The notes under the pieces were generated by a model. That model searched no databases, was not told the origin of the DNA, and saw only the letters and a program-made list of their open reading frames with translations. The position numbers and the translations under genes were made by a program. A DNA stretch of 64,000 bases from Liolophura sinensis (Eukaryota > Mollusca > Polyplacophora > Chitonida > Chitonidae): positions 6,139,991-6,203,990 of the forward strand of contig NC_088297.1 in assembly GCF_032854445.1 (NCBI RefSeq), read 5' to 3'. Shown in pieces: positions 34,274 through 47,700 of the stretch (within the stretch, counting starts at the first letter, position 1; the number at the start of each line of letters is the position of its first letter).

Positions 34274-34497
34274 GTAAGACAGCAAACATTGTGTGCTTAC
34301 CATAATTAAATAAATGTCTTGTAAACATGCGAAAAAGTTTGAAAAACTGAGGTATTGTTGTTGTTTTTAATGTAGAAACACTGTACAGTGCGGTGTAAAC
34401 TTCTTGTTTACCTGCTTACCAGAGTTGACTTGATAGAATACCTGGATGTAGAAACAAATCTCTGTCAGAAGCATATTTTTGTATGCTTTTTCCACAG

Positions 34498-34867
34498 ACG
34501 CTCAACGCGAATAAGTGAACATGAGCAGCGTGAAATGGCTGAGAAAATTAGGCAGGAAAATCTGCGAAAGGAACGAGAAGAAATGGATGCCATGATGAAG
34601 GCGAAAGAGGAGGAAAGGCTTCAAGAAGAGGACAAAAAGGAAAAGGAGAAAAAGGAAAAGGAGAAACAGGAAAAACAGGAACCGGAAAAGGCATCAGAAT
34701 CTGAAGAAAATGTGGAAGAGGACTCCCAGCAGGAAGTAGAGGAGATGGAAGGGGTTCTTACCTCAGTTCCCCAAAAGCCTGCTGGTAGGGGGCGCGGCAG
34801 AGGACGGAAGGCCGGTGCTAAGGCAGAAGTAAAGCCGGGAGCAAAGGCTGTGGCAAAAGGGGTGCAG
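34498..34867 (+). CDS. DIDO1/PHF3-family protein, coding exon 5
   Basis: 370 nt, from TTTTTCCACAG to GTGCAG|GTGTGT, entering in phase 2 and leaving in phase 0. It encodes RRSTRISEHEQREMAEKIRQ and a long, highly charged Glu/Lys helix (about residues 10-70 of the exon, coiled-coil or single-helix type). After that comes an acidic part and a Gly-Arg-rich, AT-hook-like PAGRGRGRGRKAG. The giant intronic tandem array starts only about 30 nt after its donor. Confidence 0.85.
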
Positions 34868-37257
34868 GTGTGTATTCATGATATGCAGAGGGGCTGAATC
34901 ACAAGGTCAGTGGGCTGTCCATTAGTCTCTAGGGTACATGAGAAACGCAAGGTCAGTGGGGTGTCTATAGTCACTAGGGTACATGAGAAACACAAGGTCA
35001 GTGGGCTGTCCATTAGTCTCTAGGGTACATGAGAAACACAAGGTGGGCGAGCTGTCCATTAGTCTCTAGGGTACGTCAGAAACACAAGGTCAGTGGGGTG
35101 TCTATAGTGACTAGGGTACATGAGAAACACAAGGTCGGCGGGCTGTCCATTAGTCTCTAGGGTACGTCAGAAACACAAGGTCAGTGGGCTGTCTATAGTG
35201 ACTAGGGTACATGAGAAACACAAGGTCGGCGGGCTGTCCATTAGTCTCTATGGTACGTCAGAAACACAAGGTCAGTGGGCTGTCTATAGTCACTAGGGTA
35301 CATGAGAAACACAAGGTCGGCGGGCTGTCCATTAGTCTCTAGGGTACGTCAGAAACACAAGGTCAGTGGGCTGTCTATAGTCACTAGGGTACATGAGAAA
35401 CACAAGGTCGGCGGGCTGTCCATTAGTCTCTAGGGTACGTCAGAAACACAAGGTCAGTGGGCTGTCCATTAGTCTCTAGGGTACGTCAGAAACACAAGGT
35501 CAGTGGGCTGTCTATAGTCACTAGGGTACATGAGAAACACAAGGTCAGTGGGCTTTCTATAGTCACTAGGGTACATGAGAAACACAAGGTCAGTGAGCTG
35601 TGTATAGTCACTAGGGTACATGAGAAACACAAGGTCAGTGGGCCGTCCATTAGTCTCTAGGTTACATGAGAAACACAAGGTCGGTGGGCTGTCTATAGTC
35701 ACTAGGGTACGTCAGAAACACAAGGTCAGTGAGCTGTCCATTAGTCACTAGGGTACATGAGAAACACAAGGTCAGTGGGGTGTCTGTAGTCACTAGGGTA
35801 CATGAGAAACACAAGGTCAGTGGGGTGTCTATAGTCACTAGGGTACATGAGAAACTCAAGGTCAGTGGGCTGTCTATAGTCACTAGGGTACATGACAAAC
35901 TCAAGGTCGGCGGGCTGTCCATTAGTCTCTAGGGTACGTCAGAAACACAAGCTCAGTGGGCTGTCCATTAGTCTCTAGGGTACATGAGAAACTCAAGGTC
36001 GGCGGGCTGTCCATTAGTCTCTAGGGTACGTCAGAAACACAAGGTCAGTGGGCTGTCCATTAGTCACTAAGGTACATGAGAAACTCAAGGTCGGCGGGCT
36101 GTCCATTAGTCTCTAGGTTACATGAGAAACACAAGGTCGGTGGGGTGTCTGTAGTCACTAGGGTATATGAGAAACACAATGTCGATGGGCTGTCCATTAG
36201 TCACTAGGGTACATGAGAAACACAAGGTCGATGGGCTGTGTATAGTCACTAGGATACATGAAAAACACAAGGTCAGTGGGATGTCTGTAGTCACTAGGGT
36301 ACATGAGAAACACTAGGTCGATGGGCTGTCTATAGTCACTAGGGTACATGAGAAACTCAAGGTCAGTGGGCTGTCTATAGTCTCTAGGGTACATGAGAAA
36401 CTCAAGGTCAGTGGGCTGTCCATTAGTCTCTAGGGTACATGAGAAACACAAGGTCGGTGGGCTGTCCATTAGTCTCTAGGGTACATGAGAAACACAAGGT
36501 TGGTGGGCTGTCCATTAGTCTCTAGGGTACATGAGAAACACAAGGTCGGTGGGGTGTCTGTAGTCACTAGGGTACATGAGAAACACAAGGTCGATGGGCT
36601 GTCCATTAGTCTCTAGGGTACATAAGAAACGCAAGGTCAGTGGGCTGTCCATTAGTCACTAGGGTACATGAGAAACACAAGGTCGATGGGCTGTCCATTA
36701 GTCACTAGGGTACATGAGAAACACAAGGTCGGTGGCTTGTCTGTAGTCACTAGGGTACATGAGAAACACAAGGTCGGTGGGGTGTCTGTAGTCACTAGGG
36801 TACATAAGAAACACAAGGTCGATGGGCTGTCCATTAGTCACTAGGGTACATCAGAAACACAAGGTCGGTGGGGTGTCTGTAGTCACTAGGGTACATGAGA
36901 AACACAAGGTCAGTGGGGTGTCCATTAGTCTCTAGGGTACATGAGAAACACAAGGTCAGTGGGCTGTCCATTAGTCACTAGGGTACATGAGAAACACAAG
37001 GTCGGTGGGGTGTCTGTAGTCACTAGGGTACATGAGAAACACAAGGTCGATGGGCTGTCCATTAGTCTCTAGGGTACATGAGAAACACCAGGTCGGTGGG
37101 CTGTCTATAGTCACTAGGGTACATGAGAAACACAAGGTCAGTGGGGTGTCCATTAGTCTCTAGGGTACATGAGAAACACAAGGTCAGTGGGCTGTCCATT
37201 AGTCTCTAGGGTACATGAGAAACTCAAGGTCAGTGGGCTGTCTATAGTCACTAGGGT

Positions 37258-40200
37258 ACATGAGAAACACAAGGTTGATGGGCTGTCCATTAGTCACTAG
37301 GGTACATGAGAAACACAAGGTCGATGGGCTGTCCATTAGTCTCTAGGGTACATGAGAAACACAAGGTCAGTGGGCTGTCTATAGTCACTAGGGTACATGA
37401 GAAACACAAGGTCGGTGGGCTGTCCATTAGTCTCAAGGGTACATGAGAAACTCAAGGTCGATGGGCTGTCCATTAGTCTCTAGGGTACATGAGAAACACA
37501 AGGTCAGTGGGCTGTCCTTTAGTCTCTGGGTACATGAGAAACTCAAGGTCAGTGGACTGTCTAAAGTCACTAGGGTACATGAGAAACACAAGGTCGGTGG
37601 GCTGTCCATTAGTCTCTAGGGTACATGAGAAACTCAAGGTCGGTGGGCTGTCTATAGTCACTAGGGTACATGAGAAACACAAGGTCAGTGGGGTGTCCGT
37701 AGTCACTAGGGTACATGAGAAACACAAGGTCAGTGGGCTGTCCATTAGTCACCAGGGTACATGAGAAACTCAAGGTCAGTGGGGTGTCCATAGTCACTAG
37801 GGTACATGAGAAACTGAAGGTCAGTGGGCTGTCTATAGTCACTAGGGTACATGAGAAACTCAAGGTCAGTGGGCTGTCTATAGTCACTAGGGTACATGAG
37901 AAACTCAAGGTCAGTGGGCTGTCTATAGTCACTAGGGTACATGAGAAACACAAGGTCGGTGGGCTGTCTATAGTCACTAGGGTACATGAGAAACACAAGG
38001 TCGGTGGGCTGTCTATAGTCACTAGGGTACATGAGAAACTCAAGGTCAGTGGGCTGTCTATAGTCACTAGGGTACATGAGAAACACAAGGTCGATGGGCT
38101 GTCCATTAGTCACTAGGGTACATGAGAAACTCAAGGTCAGTGGGCTGTCTATAGTCTTTAGGGTATATGAGAAACACAAGGTCAGTGGGGTGTCTGTAGT
38201 CACTAGGGTACATGAGAAACACAAGGTCAGTGGGCTGTCCATTAGTCACCAGGGTACATGAGAAACTCAAGGTCAGTGGGGTGTCCATAGTCACTAGGGT
38301 ACATGAGAAACTCAAGGTCAGTGGGCTGTCTATAGTCTCTAGGGTACATGAGAAACTCAAGGTCAGTGGGCTGTCTATAGTCACTAGGGTACATGAGAAA
38401 CTCAAGGTCAGTGGGCTGTCCATTAGTCACTAGGGTACATGAGAAACACAAGGTCGGTGGGGTGTCTGTAGTCACTAGGGTACATGAGAAACACAAGGTC
38501 GATGGGCTGTCCATTAGTCTCTAGGGTACATGAGAAACACCAGGTCGGTGGGCTGTCTATAGTCACTAGGGTACATGAGAAACACAAGGTCAGTGGGGTG
38601 TCCATTAGTCTCTAGGGTACATGAGAAACACAAGGTCAGTGGGCTGTCCATTAGTCTCTAGGGTACATGAGAAACTCAAGGTCAGTGGGCTGTCTATAGT
38701 CACTAGGGTACATGAGAAACACAAGGTTGATGGGCTGTCCATTAGTCACTAGGGTACATGAGAAACACAAGGTCGATGGGCTGTCCATTAGTCTCTAGGG
38801 TACATGAGAAACACAAGGTCAGTGGGCTGTCTATAGTCACTAGGGTACATGAGAAACACAAGGTCAGTGGGCTGTCCATTAGTCTCAAGGGTACATGAGA
38901 AACTCAAGGTCGATGGGCTGTCCATTAGTCTCTAGGGTACATGAGAAACACAAGGTCAGTGGACTGTCCTTTAGTCTCTGGGTACATGAGAAACTCAAGG
39001 TCAGTGGACTGTCTAAAGTCACTAGGGTACATGAGAAACACAAGGTCGGTGGGCTGTCCATTAGTCTCTAGGGTACATGAGAAACTCAAGGTCGGTGGGC
39101 TGTCTATAGTCACTAGGGTACATGAGAAACACAAGGTCAGTGGGGTGTCTGTAGTCACTAGGGTACATGAGAAACACAAGGTCAGTGGGCTGTCCATTAG
39201 TCACCAGGGTACATGAGAAACTCAAGGTCAGTGGGGTGTCCATAGTCACTAGGGTACATGAGAAACTCAAGGTCAGTGGGCTGTCCATTAGTTACTTGGG
39301 TACATGAGAAACAGAAGGTCGATGGGCTGTCCATTAGTCTCTAGGGTACATGAGAAACTCAAGGTCAGTGGGGTGTCTATAGTCACTAGGGTACATGAGA
39401 AACACAAGGTCGATGGGCTGTCCATTAGTCTCTAGGGTACATGAGAAACTCAAGGTCAGTGGGCTGTCTATAGTCACTAGGGTACATGAGAAACACAAGT
39501 TCGATGGGCTGTCTATAGTCACTAGGGTACATGAGAAACTCAAGGTCAGTGGGCTGTCTATAGTCACTAGGGTACATGAGAAACACCAGGTCGGTGGGCT
39601 GTCTATAGTCACTAGGGTACATGAGAAACACAAGGTCAGTGGGGTGTCCATTAGTCTCTAGGGTACATGAGAAACACAAGGTCAGTGGGCTGTCCATTAG
39701 TCTCTAGGGTACATGAGAAACTCAAGGTCAGTGGGCTGTCTATAGTCACTAGGGTACATGAGAAACACAAGGTTGATGGGCTGTCCATTAGTCACTAGGG
39801 TACATGAGAAACACAAGGTCGATGGGCTGTCCATTAGTCTCTAGGGTACATGAGAAACACAAGGTCAGTGGGCTGTCTATAGTCACTAGGGTACATGAGA
39901 AACACAAGGTCAGTGGGCTGTCCATTAGTCTCAAGGGTACATGAGAAAGTCAAGGTCGATGGGCTGTCCATTAGTCTCTAGGGTACATGAGAAACACAAG
40001 GTCAGTGGACTGTCCTTTAGTCTCTGGGTACATGAGAAACTCAAGGTCAGTGGACTGTCTAAAGTCACTAGGGTACATGAGAAACACAAGGTCGGTGGGC
40101 TGTCCATTAGTCTCTAGGGTACATGAGAAACTCAAGGTCGGTGGGCTGTCTATAGTCACTAGGGTACATGAGAAACACAAGGTCAGTGGGGTGTCTGTAG

Positions 40201-42478
40201 TCACTAGGGTACATGAGAAACACAAGGTCAGTGGGCTGTCCATTAGTCACCAGGGTACATGAGAAACTCAAGGTCAGTGGGGTGTCCATAGTCACTAGGG
40301 TACATGAGAAACTCAAGGTCAGTGGGCTGTCCATTAGTTACTTGGGTACATGAGAAACAGAAGGTCGATGGGCTGTCCATTAGTCTCTAGGGTACATGAG
40401 AAACTCAAAGTCAGTGGGGTGTCTATAGTCACTAGGGTACATGAGAAACACAAGGTCGATGGGCTGTCCATTAGTCTCTAGGGTACATGAGAAACTCAAG
40501 GTCAGTGGGCTGTCTATAGTCACTAGGGTACATGAGAAACACAAGTTCGATGGGCTGTCTATAGTCACTAGGGTACATGAGAAACTCAAGGTCAGTGGGC
40601 TGTCTATAGTCACTAGGGTACATGAGAAACAGAAGGTCGATGGGCTGTCCATTAGTCACTAGGGTACATGAGAAACACAAGGTCAGTGGGCTGTCTATAG
40701 TCACTAGGGTACATGAGAAACTCAAGGTCAGTGGGCTGTCTATAGTCACTAGGGTACATGAGAAACACAAGTTCGATGGGCTGTCTATAGTCACTAGGGT
40801 ACATGAGAAACACAAGGTCAGTGGGGTGTCTATAGTCACTAGGGTACATGAGATACTCAAGGTCAGTGGGCTGTCCATTAGTTACTAGGGTACATGAGAA
40901 ACACAAGGTCGATGGGCTGTCCATTAGTCTCTAGGGTACATGAGAAACTCAAGGTCAGTGGGCTGTCTATAGTCACTAGGATACATGAGAAACACAAGTT
41001 CGATGGGCTGTCTATAGTCACTAGGGTACATGAGAAACTCAAGGTCAGTGGGCTGTCTATAGTCACTAGGGTACATGAGAAACACAAGGTCAGTGGGCTG
41101 TCCATTAGTCACTAGGGTACATGAGAAACACAAGGTCAGTGGGGTGTCTATAGTCACTAGGGTACATGAGAAACTCAAGGTCAGTGGGCTGTCTATAGTC
41201 ACTAGGGTACATGAGAAACACAAGGTCGATGGGCTGTCCATTAGTCACTAGGGTACATGAGAAACTCAAGGTCAGTGGGGTGTCTATAGTCTTTAGGGTA
41301 TATGAGAAACACAAGGTCAGTGGGGTGTCTGTAGTCACTAGGGTACATGAGAAACACAAGGTCAGTGGGGTGTTTTTAGTCACTAGGGTACATGAGAAAC
41401 TCAAGGTCGATGGGCTGTCCATTAGTCTCTAGGGTACATGAGAATCTCAAGGTCAGTGGGCTGTCTATAGTCACTAGGGTACATGAGAAACACAAGGTCA
41501 GTGGGGTGTCTATAGTCTCTAGGGTACATGAGAAACTCAAGGTCAGTGGGGTGTCTATAGTCTCTAGGGTACATGAGAAACTCAAGGTCAGTGGGGTGTC
41601 TGTAGTCACTAGGGTACATGAGAAACACAAGGTCGATGGGCTGTCTATAGTCACTAGGGTACATGAGAAACACAAGGTCAGTGGGGTGTCTGTAGTCACT
41701 AGGGTACATGAGAAACACAAGGTCAGTGGGGTGTCTATAGTCACTAGGCTACATGAGAAACACAAGGTCAGTGGGCTGTCCATTAGTTACTAGGGTACAT
41801 GAGAAACAGAAGGTCGATGGGCTGTCCATTAGTCTCTAGGGTACATGAGAAACACAAGGTCAGTGGGGTGTCTATGGTCACTAGGGTACATGAGAAACAC
41901 AAGGTCGATGGGCTGTCCATTAGTCTCTAGGGTACATGAGAAACTCAAGGTCAGTGGGATGTCTATAGTCACTAGGGTACATGAGAAACACAAGTTCGAT
42001 GGGCTGTCTATAGTCACTAGGGTACATGAGAAGCACAAGGTCAGTGGGCTGTCTATAGTCACTAGGGTACATGAGAAACTCAAGGTCAGTGGGCTGTCCA
42101 TTAGTTACTAGGGTACATGAGAAACAGAAGGTCGATGGGCTGTCCATTAGTCTCTAGGGTACATGAGAAACTCAAGGTCAGTGGGCTGTCTATAGTCACT
42201 AGGGTACATGAGAAACACAAGGTCGATGGGCTGTCCATTAGTCTCTAGGGTACATGAGAAACTCAAGGTCAGTGGGCTGTCTATAGTCACTAGGGTACAT
42301 GAGAAACACAAGTTCGATGGGCTGTCTATAGTCACTAGGGTACATGAGAAACTCAAGGTCAGTGGGCTGTCTATAGTCACTAGGGTACATGAGAAACACA
42401 AGGTCAGTGGGCTGTCCATTAGTCACTAGGGTACATGAGAAACACAAGGTCAGTGGGGTGTCTATAGTCACTAGGGTA
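37258..42478. repeat. Higher-order superunit, copy 1 (about 5.2 kb)
   Basis: Blocks of variant units recur in the same order about 5.2 kb further right: 37473 corresponds to 42693, and 38423 to 43644 (offset 5220-5221). The offset then falls to 5175-5176 (38925 to 44100, 41105 to 46281, 42147 to 47323). The change of about 46 bp equals one unit lost in copy 2 near 43.85 kb. Inside this copy, smaller block repeats occur (37473, 38925 and 39971 begin the same block; offsets 1452 and 1046). Confidence 0.9.
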
Positions 42479-45400
42479 CATGAGAAACACAAGGTTGATG
42501 GGCTGTCCATTAGTCACTAGGGTACATGAGAAACACAAGGTCGATGGGCTGTCCATTAGTCTCTAGGGTACATGAGAAACACAAGGTCAGTGGGCTGTCT
42601 ATAGTCACTAGGGTACATGAGAAACACAAGGTCGGTGGGCTGTCCATTAGTCTCAAGGGTACATGAGAAACTCAAGGTCGATGGGCTGTCCATTAGTCTC
42701 TAGGGTACATGAGAAACACAAGGTCAGTGGGCTGTCCTTTAGTCTCTGGGTACATGAGAAACTCAAGGTCAGTGGACTGTCTAAAGTCACTAGGGTACAT
42801 GAGAAACACAAGGTCGGTGGGCTGTCCATTAGTCTCTAGGGTACATGAGAAACTCAAGGTCGGTGGGCTGTCTATAGTCACTAGGGTACATGAGAAACAC
42901 AAGGTCAGTGGGGTGTCCGTAGTCACTAGGGTACATGAGAAACACAAGGTCAGTGGGCTGTCCATTAGTCACCAGGGTACATGAGAAACTCAAGGTCAGT
43001 GGGGTGTCCATAGTCACTAGGGTACATGAGAAACTCAAGGTCAGTGGGCTGTCTATAGTCCACTAGGGTACATGAGAAACTCAAGGTCAGTGGGCTGTCT
43101 ATAGTCACTAGGGTACATGAGAAACTCAAGGTCAGTGGGCTGTCTATAGTCACTAGGGTACATGAGAAACACAAGGTCGGTGGGCTGTCTATAGTCACTA
43201 GGGTACATGAGAAACACAAGGTCGGTGGGCTGTCTATAGTCACTAGGGTACATGAGAAACTCAAGGTCAGTGGGCTGTCTATAGTCACTAGGGTACATGA
43301 GAAACACAAGGTCGATGGGCTGTCCATTAGTCACTAGGGTACATGAGAAACTCAAGGTCAGTGGGCTGTCTATAGTCTTTAGGGTATATGAGAAACACAA
43401 GGTCAGTGGGGTGTCTGTAGTCACTAGGGTACATGAGAAACACAAGGTCAGTGGGCTGTCCATTAGTCACCAGGGTACATGAGAAACTCAAGGTCAGTGG
43501 GGTGTCCATAGTCACTAGGGTACATGAGAAACTCAAGGTCAGTGGGCTGTCTATAGTCTCTAGGGTACATGAGAAACTCAAGGTCAGTGGGCTGTCTATA
43601 GTCACTAGGGTACATGAGAAACTCAAGGTCAGTGGGCTGTCCATTAGTCACTAGGGTACATGAGAAACACAAGGTCGGTGGGGTGTCTGTAGTCACTAGG
43701 GTACATGAGAAACACAAGGTCGATGGGCTGTCCATTAGTCTCTAGGGTACATGAGAAACACCAGGTCGGTGGGCTGTCTATAGTCACTAGGGTACATGAG
43801 AAACACAAGGTCAGTGGGGTGTCCATTAGTCTCTAGGGTACATGAGAAACTCAAGGTCAGTGGGCTGTCTATAGTCACTAGGGTACATGAGAAACACAAG
43901 GTTGATGGGCTGTCCATTAGTCACTAGGGTACATGAGAAACACAAGGTCGATGGGCTGTCCATTAGTCTCTAGGGTACATGAGAAACACAAGGTCAGTGG
44001 GCTGTCTATAGTCACTAGGGTACATGAGAAACACAAGGTCAGTGGGCTGTCCATTAGTCTCAAGGGTACATGAGAAACTCAAGGTCGATGGGCTGTCCAT
44101 TAGTCTCTAGGGTACATGAGAAACACAAGGTCAGTGGACTGTCCTTTAGTCTCTGGGTACATGAGAAACTCAAGGTCAGTGGACTGTCTAAAGTCACTAG
44201 GGTACATGAGAAACACAAGGTCGGTGGGCTGTCCATTAGTCTCTAGGGTACATGAGAAACTCAAGGTCGGTGGGCTGTCTATAGTCACTAGGGTACATGA
44301 GAAACACAAGGTCAGTGGGGTGTCTGTAGTCACTAGGGTACATGAGAAACACAAGGTCAGTGGGCTGTCCATTAGTCACCAGGGTACATGAGAAACTCAA
44401 GGTCAGTGGGGTGTCCATAGTCACTAGGGTACATGAGAAACTCAAGGTCAGTGGGCTGTCCATTAGTTACTTGGGTACATGAGAAACAGAAGGTCGATGG
44501 GCTGTCCATTAGTCTCTAGGGTACATGAGAAACTCAAGGTCAGTGGGGTGTCTATAGTCACTAGGGTACATGAGAAACACAAGGTCGATGGGCTGTCCAT
44601 TAGTCTCTAGGGTACATGAGAAACTCAAGGTCAGTGGGCTGTCTATAGTCACTAGGGTACATGAGAAACACAAGTTCGATGGGCTGTCTATAGTCACTAG
44701 GGTACATGAGAAACTCAAGGTCAGTGGGCTGTCTATAGTCACTAGGGTACATGAGAAACACCAGGTCGGTGGGCTGTCTATAGTCACTAGGGTACATGAG
44801 AAACACAAGGTCAGTGGGGTGTCCCATTAGTCTCTAGGGTACATGAGAAACACAAGGTCAGTGGGCTGTCCATTAGTCTCTAGGGTACATGAGAAAACTC
44901 AAGGTCAGTGGGCTGTCTATAGTCACTAGGGTACATGAGAAACACAAGGTTGATGGGCTGTCCATTAGTCACTAGGGTACATGAGAAACACAAGGTCGAT
45001 GGGCTGTCCATTAGTCTCTAGGGTACATGAGAAACACAAGGTCAGTGGGCTGTCTATAGTCACTAGGGTACATGAGAAACACAAGGTCAGTGGGCTGTCC
45101 ATTAGTCTCAAGGGTACATGAGAAAGTCAAGGTCGATGGGCTGTCCATTAGTCTCTAGGGTACATGAGAAACACAAGGGTCAGTGGACTGTCCTTTAGTC
45201 TCTGGGTACATGAGAAACTCAAGGTCAGTGGACTGTCTAAAGTCACTAGGGTACATGAGAAACACAAGGTCGGTGGGCTGTCCATTAGTCTCTAGGGTAC
45301 ATGAGAAACTCAAGGTCGGTGGCTGTCTATAGTCACTAGGGTACATGAGAAACACAAGGTCAGTGGGGTGTCTGTAGTCACTAGGGTACATGAGAAACAC

Positions 45401-47700
45401 AAGGTCAGTGGGCTGTCCATTAGTCACCAGGGTACATGAGAAACTCAAGGTCAGTGGGGTGTCCATAGTCACTAGGGTACATGAGAAACTCAAGGTCAGT
45501 GGGCTGTCCATTAGTTACTTGGGTACATGAGAAACAGAAGGTCGATGGGCTGTCCATTAGTCTCTAGGGTACATGAGAAACTCAAAGTCAGTGGGGTGTC
45601 TATAGTCACTAAGGGTACATGAGAAACACAAGGTCGATGGGCTGTCCATTAGTCTCTAGGGTACATGAGAAACTCAAGGTCAGTGGGCTGTCTATAGTCA
45701 CTAGGGTACATGAGAAACACAAGTTCGATGGGCTGTCTATAGTCACTAGGGTACATGAGAAACTCAAGGTCAGTGGGCTGTCTATAGTCACTAGGGTACA
45801 TGAGAAACAGAAGGTCGATGGCTGTCCATTAGTCACTAGGGTACATGAGAAACACAAGGTCAGTGGGCTGTCTATAGTCACTAGGTACATGAGAAACTCA
45901 AGGTCAGTGGGCTGTCTATAGTCACTAGGGTACATGAGAAACACAAGTTCGATGGGCTGTCTATAGTCACTAGGGTACATGAGAAACACAAGGTCAGTGG
46001 GGTGTCTATAGTCACTAGGGTACATGAGATACTCAAGGTCAGTGGGCTGTCCATTAGTTACTAGGGTACATGAGAAACACAAGGTCGATGGGCTGTCCAT
46101 TAGTCTCTAGGGTACATGAGAAACTCAAGGTCAGTGGCTGTCTATAGTCACTAGGATAACATGAGAAACACAAGTTCGATGGGCTGTCTATAGTCACTAG
46201 GGTACATGAGAAACTCAAGGTCAGTGGGCTGTCTATAGTCACTAGGGTACATGAGAAACACAAGGTCAGTGGGCTGTCCATTAGTCACTAGGGTACATGA
46301 GAAACACAAGGTCAGTGGGGTGTCTATAGTCACTAGGGTACATGAGAAACTCAAGGTCAGTGGGCTGTCTATAGTCACTAGGGTACATGAGAAACACAAG
46401 GTCGATGGGCTGTCCATTAGTCACTAGGGTACATGAGAAACTCAAGGTCAGTGGGGTGTCTATAGTCTTTAGGGTATATGAGAAACACAAGGTCAGTGGG
46501 GTGTCTGTAGTCACTAGGGTACATGAGAAACACAAGGTCAGTGGGGTGTTTTTAGTCACTAGGGTACATGAGAAACTCAAGGTCGATGGGCTGTCCATTA
46601 GTCTCTAGGGTACATGAGAATCTCAAGGTCAGTGGGCTGTCTATAGTCACTAGGGTACATGAGAAACACAAGGTCAGTGGGGTGTCTATAGTCTCTAGGG
46701 TACATGAGAAACTCAAGGTCAGTGGGGTGTCTATAGTCTCTAGGGTACATGAGAAACTCAAGGTCAGTGGGGTGTCTGTAGTCACTAGGGTACATGAGAA
46801 ACACAAGGTCGATGGGCTGTCTATAGTCACTAGGGTACATGAGAAACACAAGGTCAGTGGGGTGTCTGTAGTCACTAGGGTACATGAGAAACACAAGGTC
46901 AGTGGGGTGTCTATAGTCACTAGGGTACATGAGAAACACAAGGTCAGTGGGCTGTCCATTAGTTACTAGGGTACATGAGAAACAGAAGGTCGATGGGCTG
47001 TCCATTAGTCTCTAGGGTACATGAGAAACACAAGGTCAGTGGGGTGTCTATGGTCACTAGGGTACATGAGAAACACAAGGTCGATGGGCTGTCCATTAGT
47101 CTCTAGGGTACATGAGAAACTCAAGGTCAGTGGGATGTCTATAGTCACTAGGGTACATGAGAAACACAAGTTCGATGGGCTGTCTATAGTCACTAGGGTA
47201 CATGAGAAGCACAAGGTCAGTGGGCTGTCTATAGTCACTAGGGTACATGAGAAACTCAAGGTCAGTGGGCTGTCCATTAGTTACTAGGGTACATGAGAAA
47301 CAGAAGGTCGATGGGCTGTCCATTAGTCTCTAGGGTACATGAGAAACTCAAGGTCAGTGGGCTGTCTATAGTCACTAGGGTACATGAGAAACACAAGGTC
47401 GATGGGCTGTCCATTAGTCTCTAGGGTACATGAGAAACTCAAGGTCAGTGGGCTGTCTATAGTCACTAGGGTACATGAGAAACACAAGTTCGATGGGCTG
47501 TCTATAGTCACTAGGGTACATGAGAAACTCAAGGTCAGTGGGCTGTCTATAGTCACTAGGGTACATGAGAAACACAAGGTCAGTGGGCTGTCCATTAGTC
47601 ACTAGGGTACATGAGAAACACAAGGTCGGTGGGGTGTCTATAGTCACTAGGGTACATGAGAAACTCAAGGTCAGTGGGCTGTCTATAGTCACTAGGGTAC
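42479..47700. repeat. Higher-order superunit, copy 2 (about 5.2 kb)
   Basis: It matches copy 1 unit by unit. It differs by one missing unit near 43.85 kb, a few substitutions and about ten single-base indels, nine of them between 44.8 and 46.2 kb. Confidence 0.9.
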
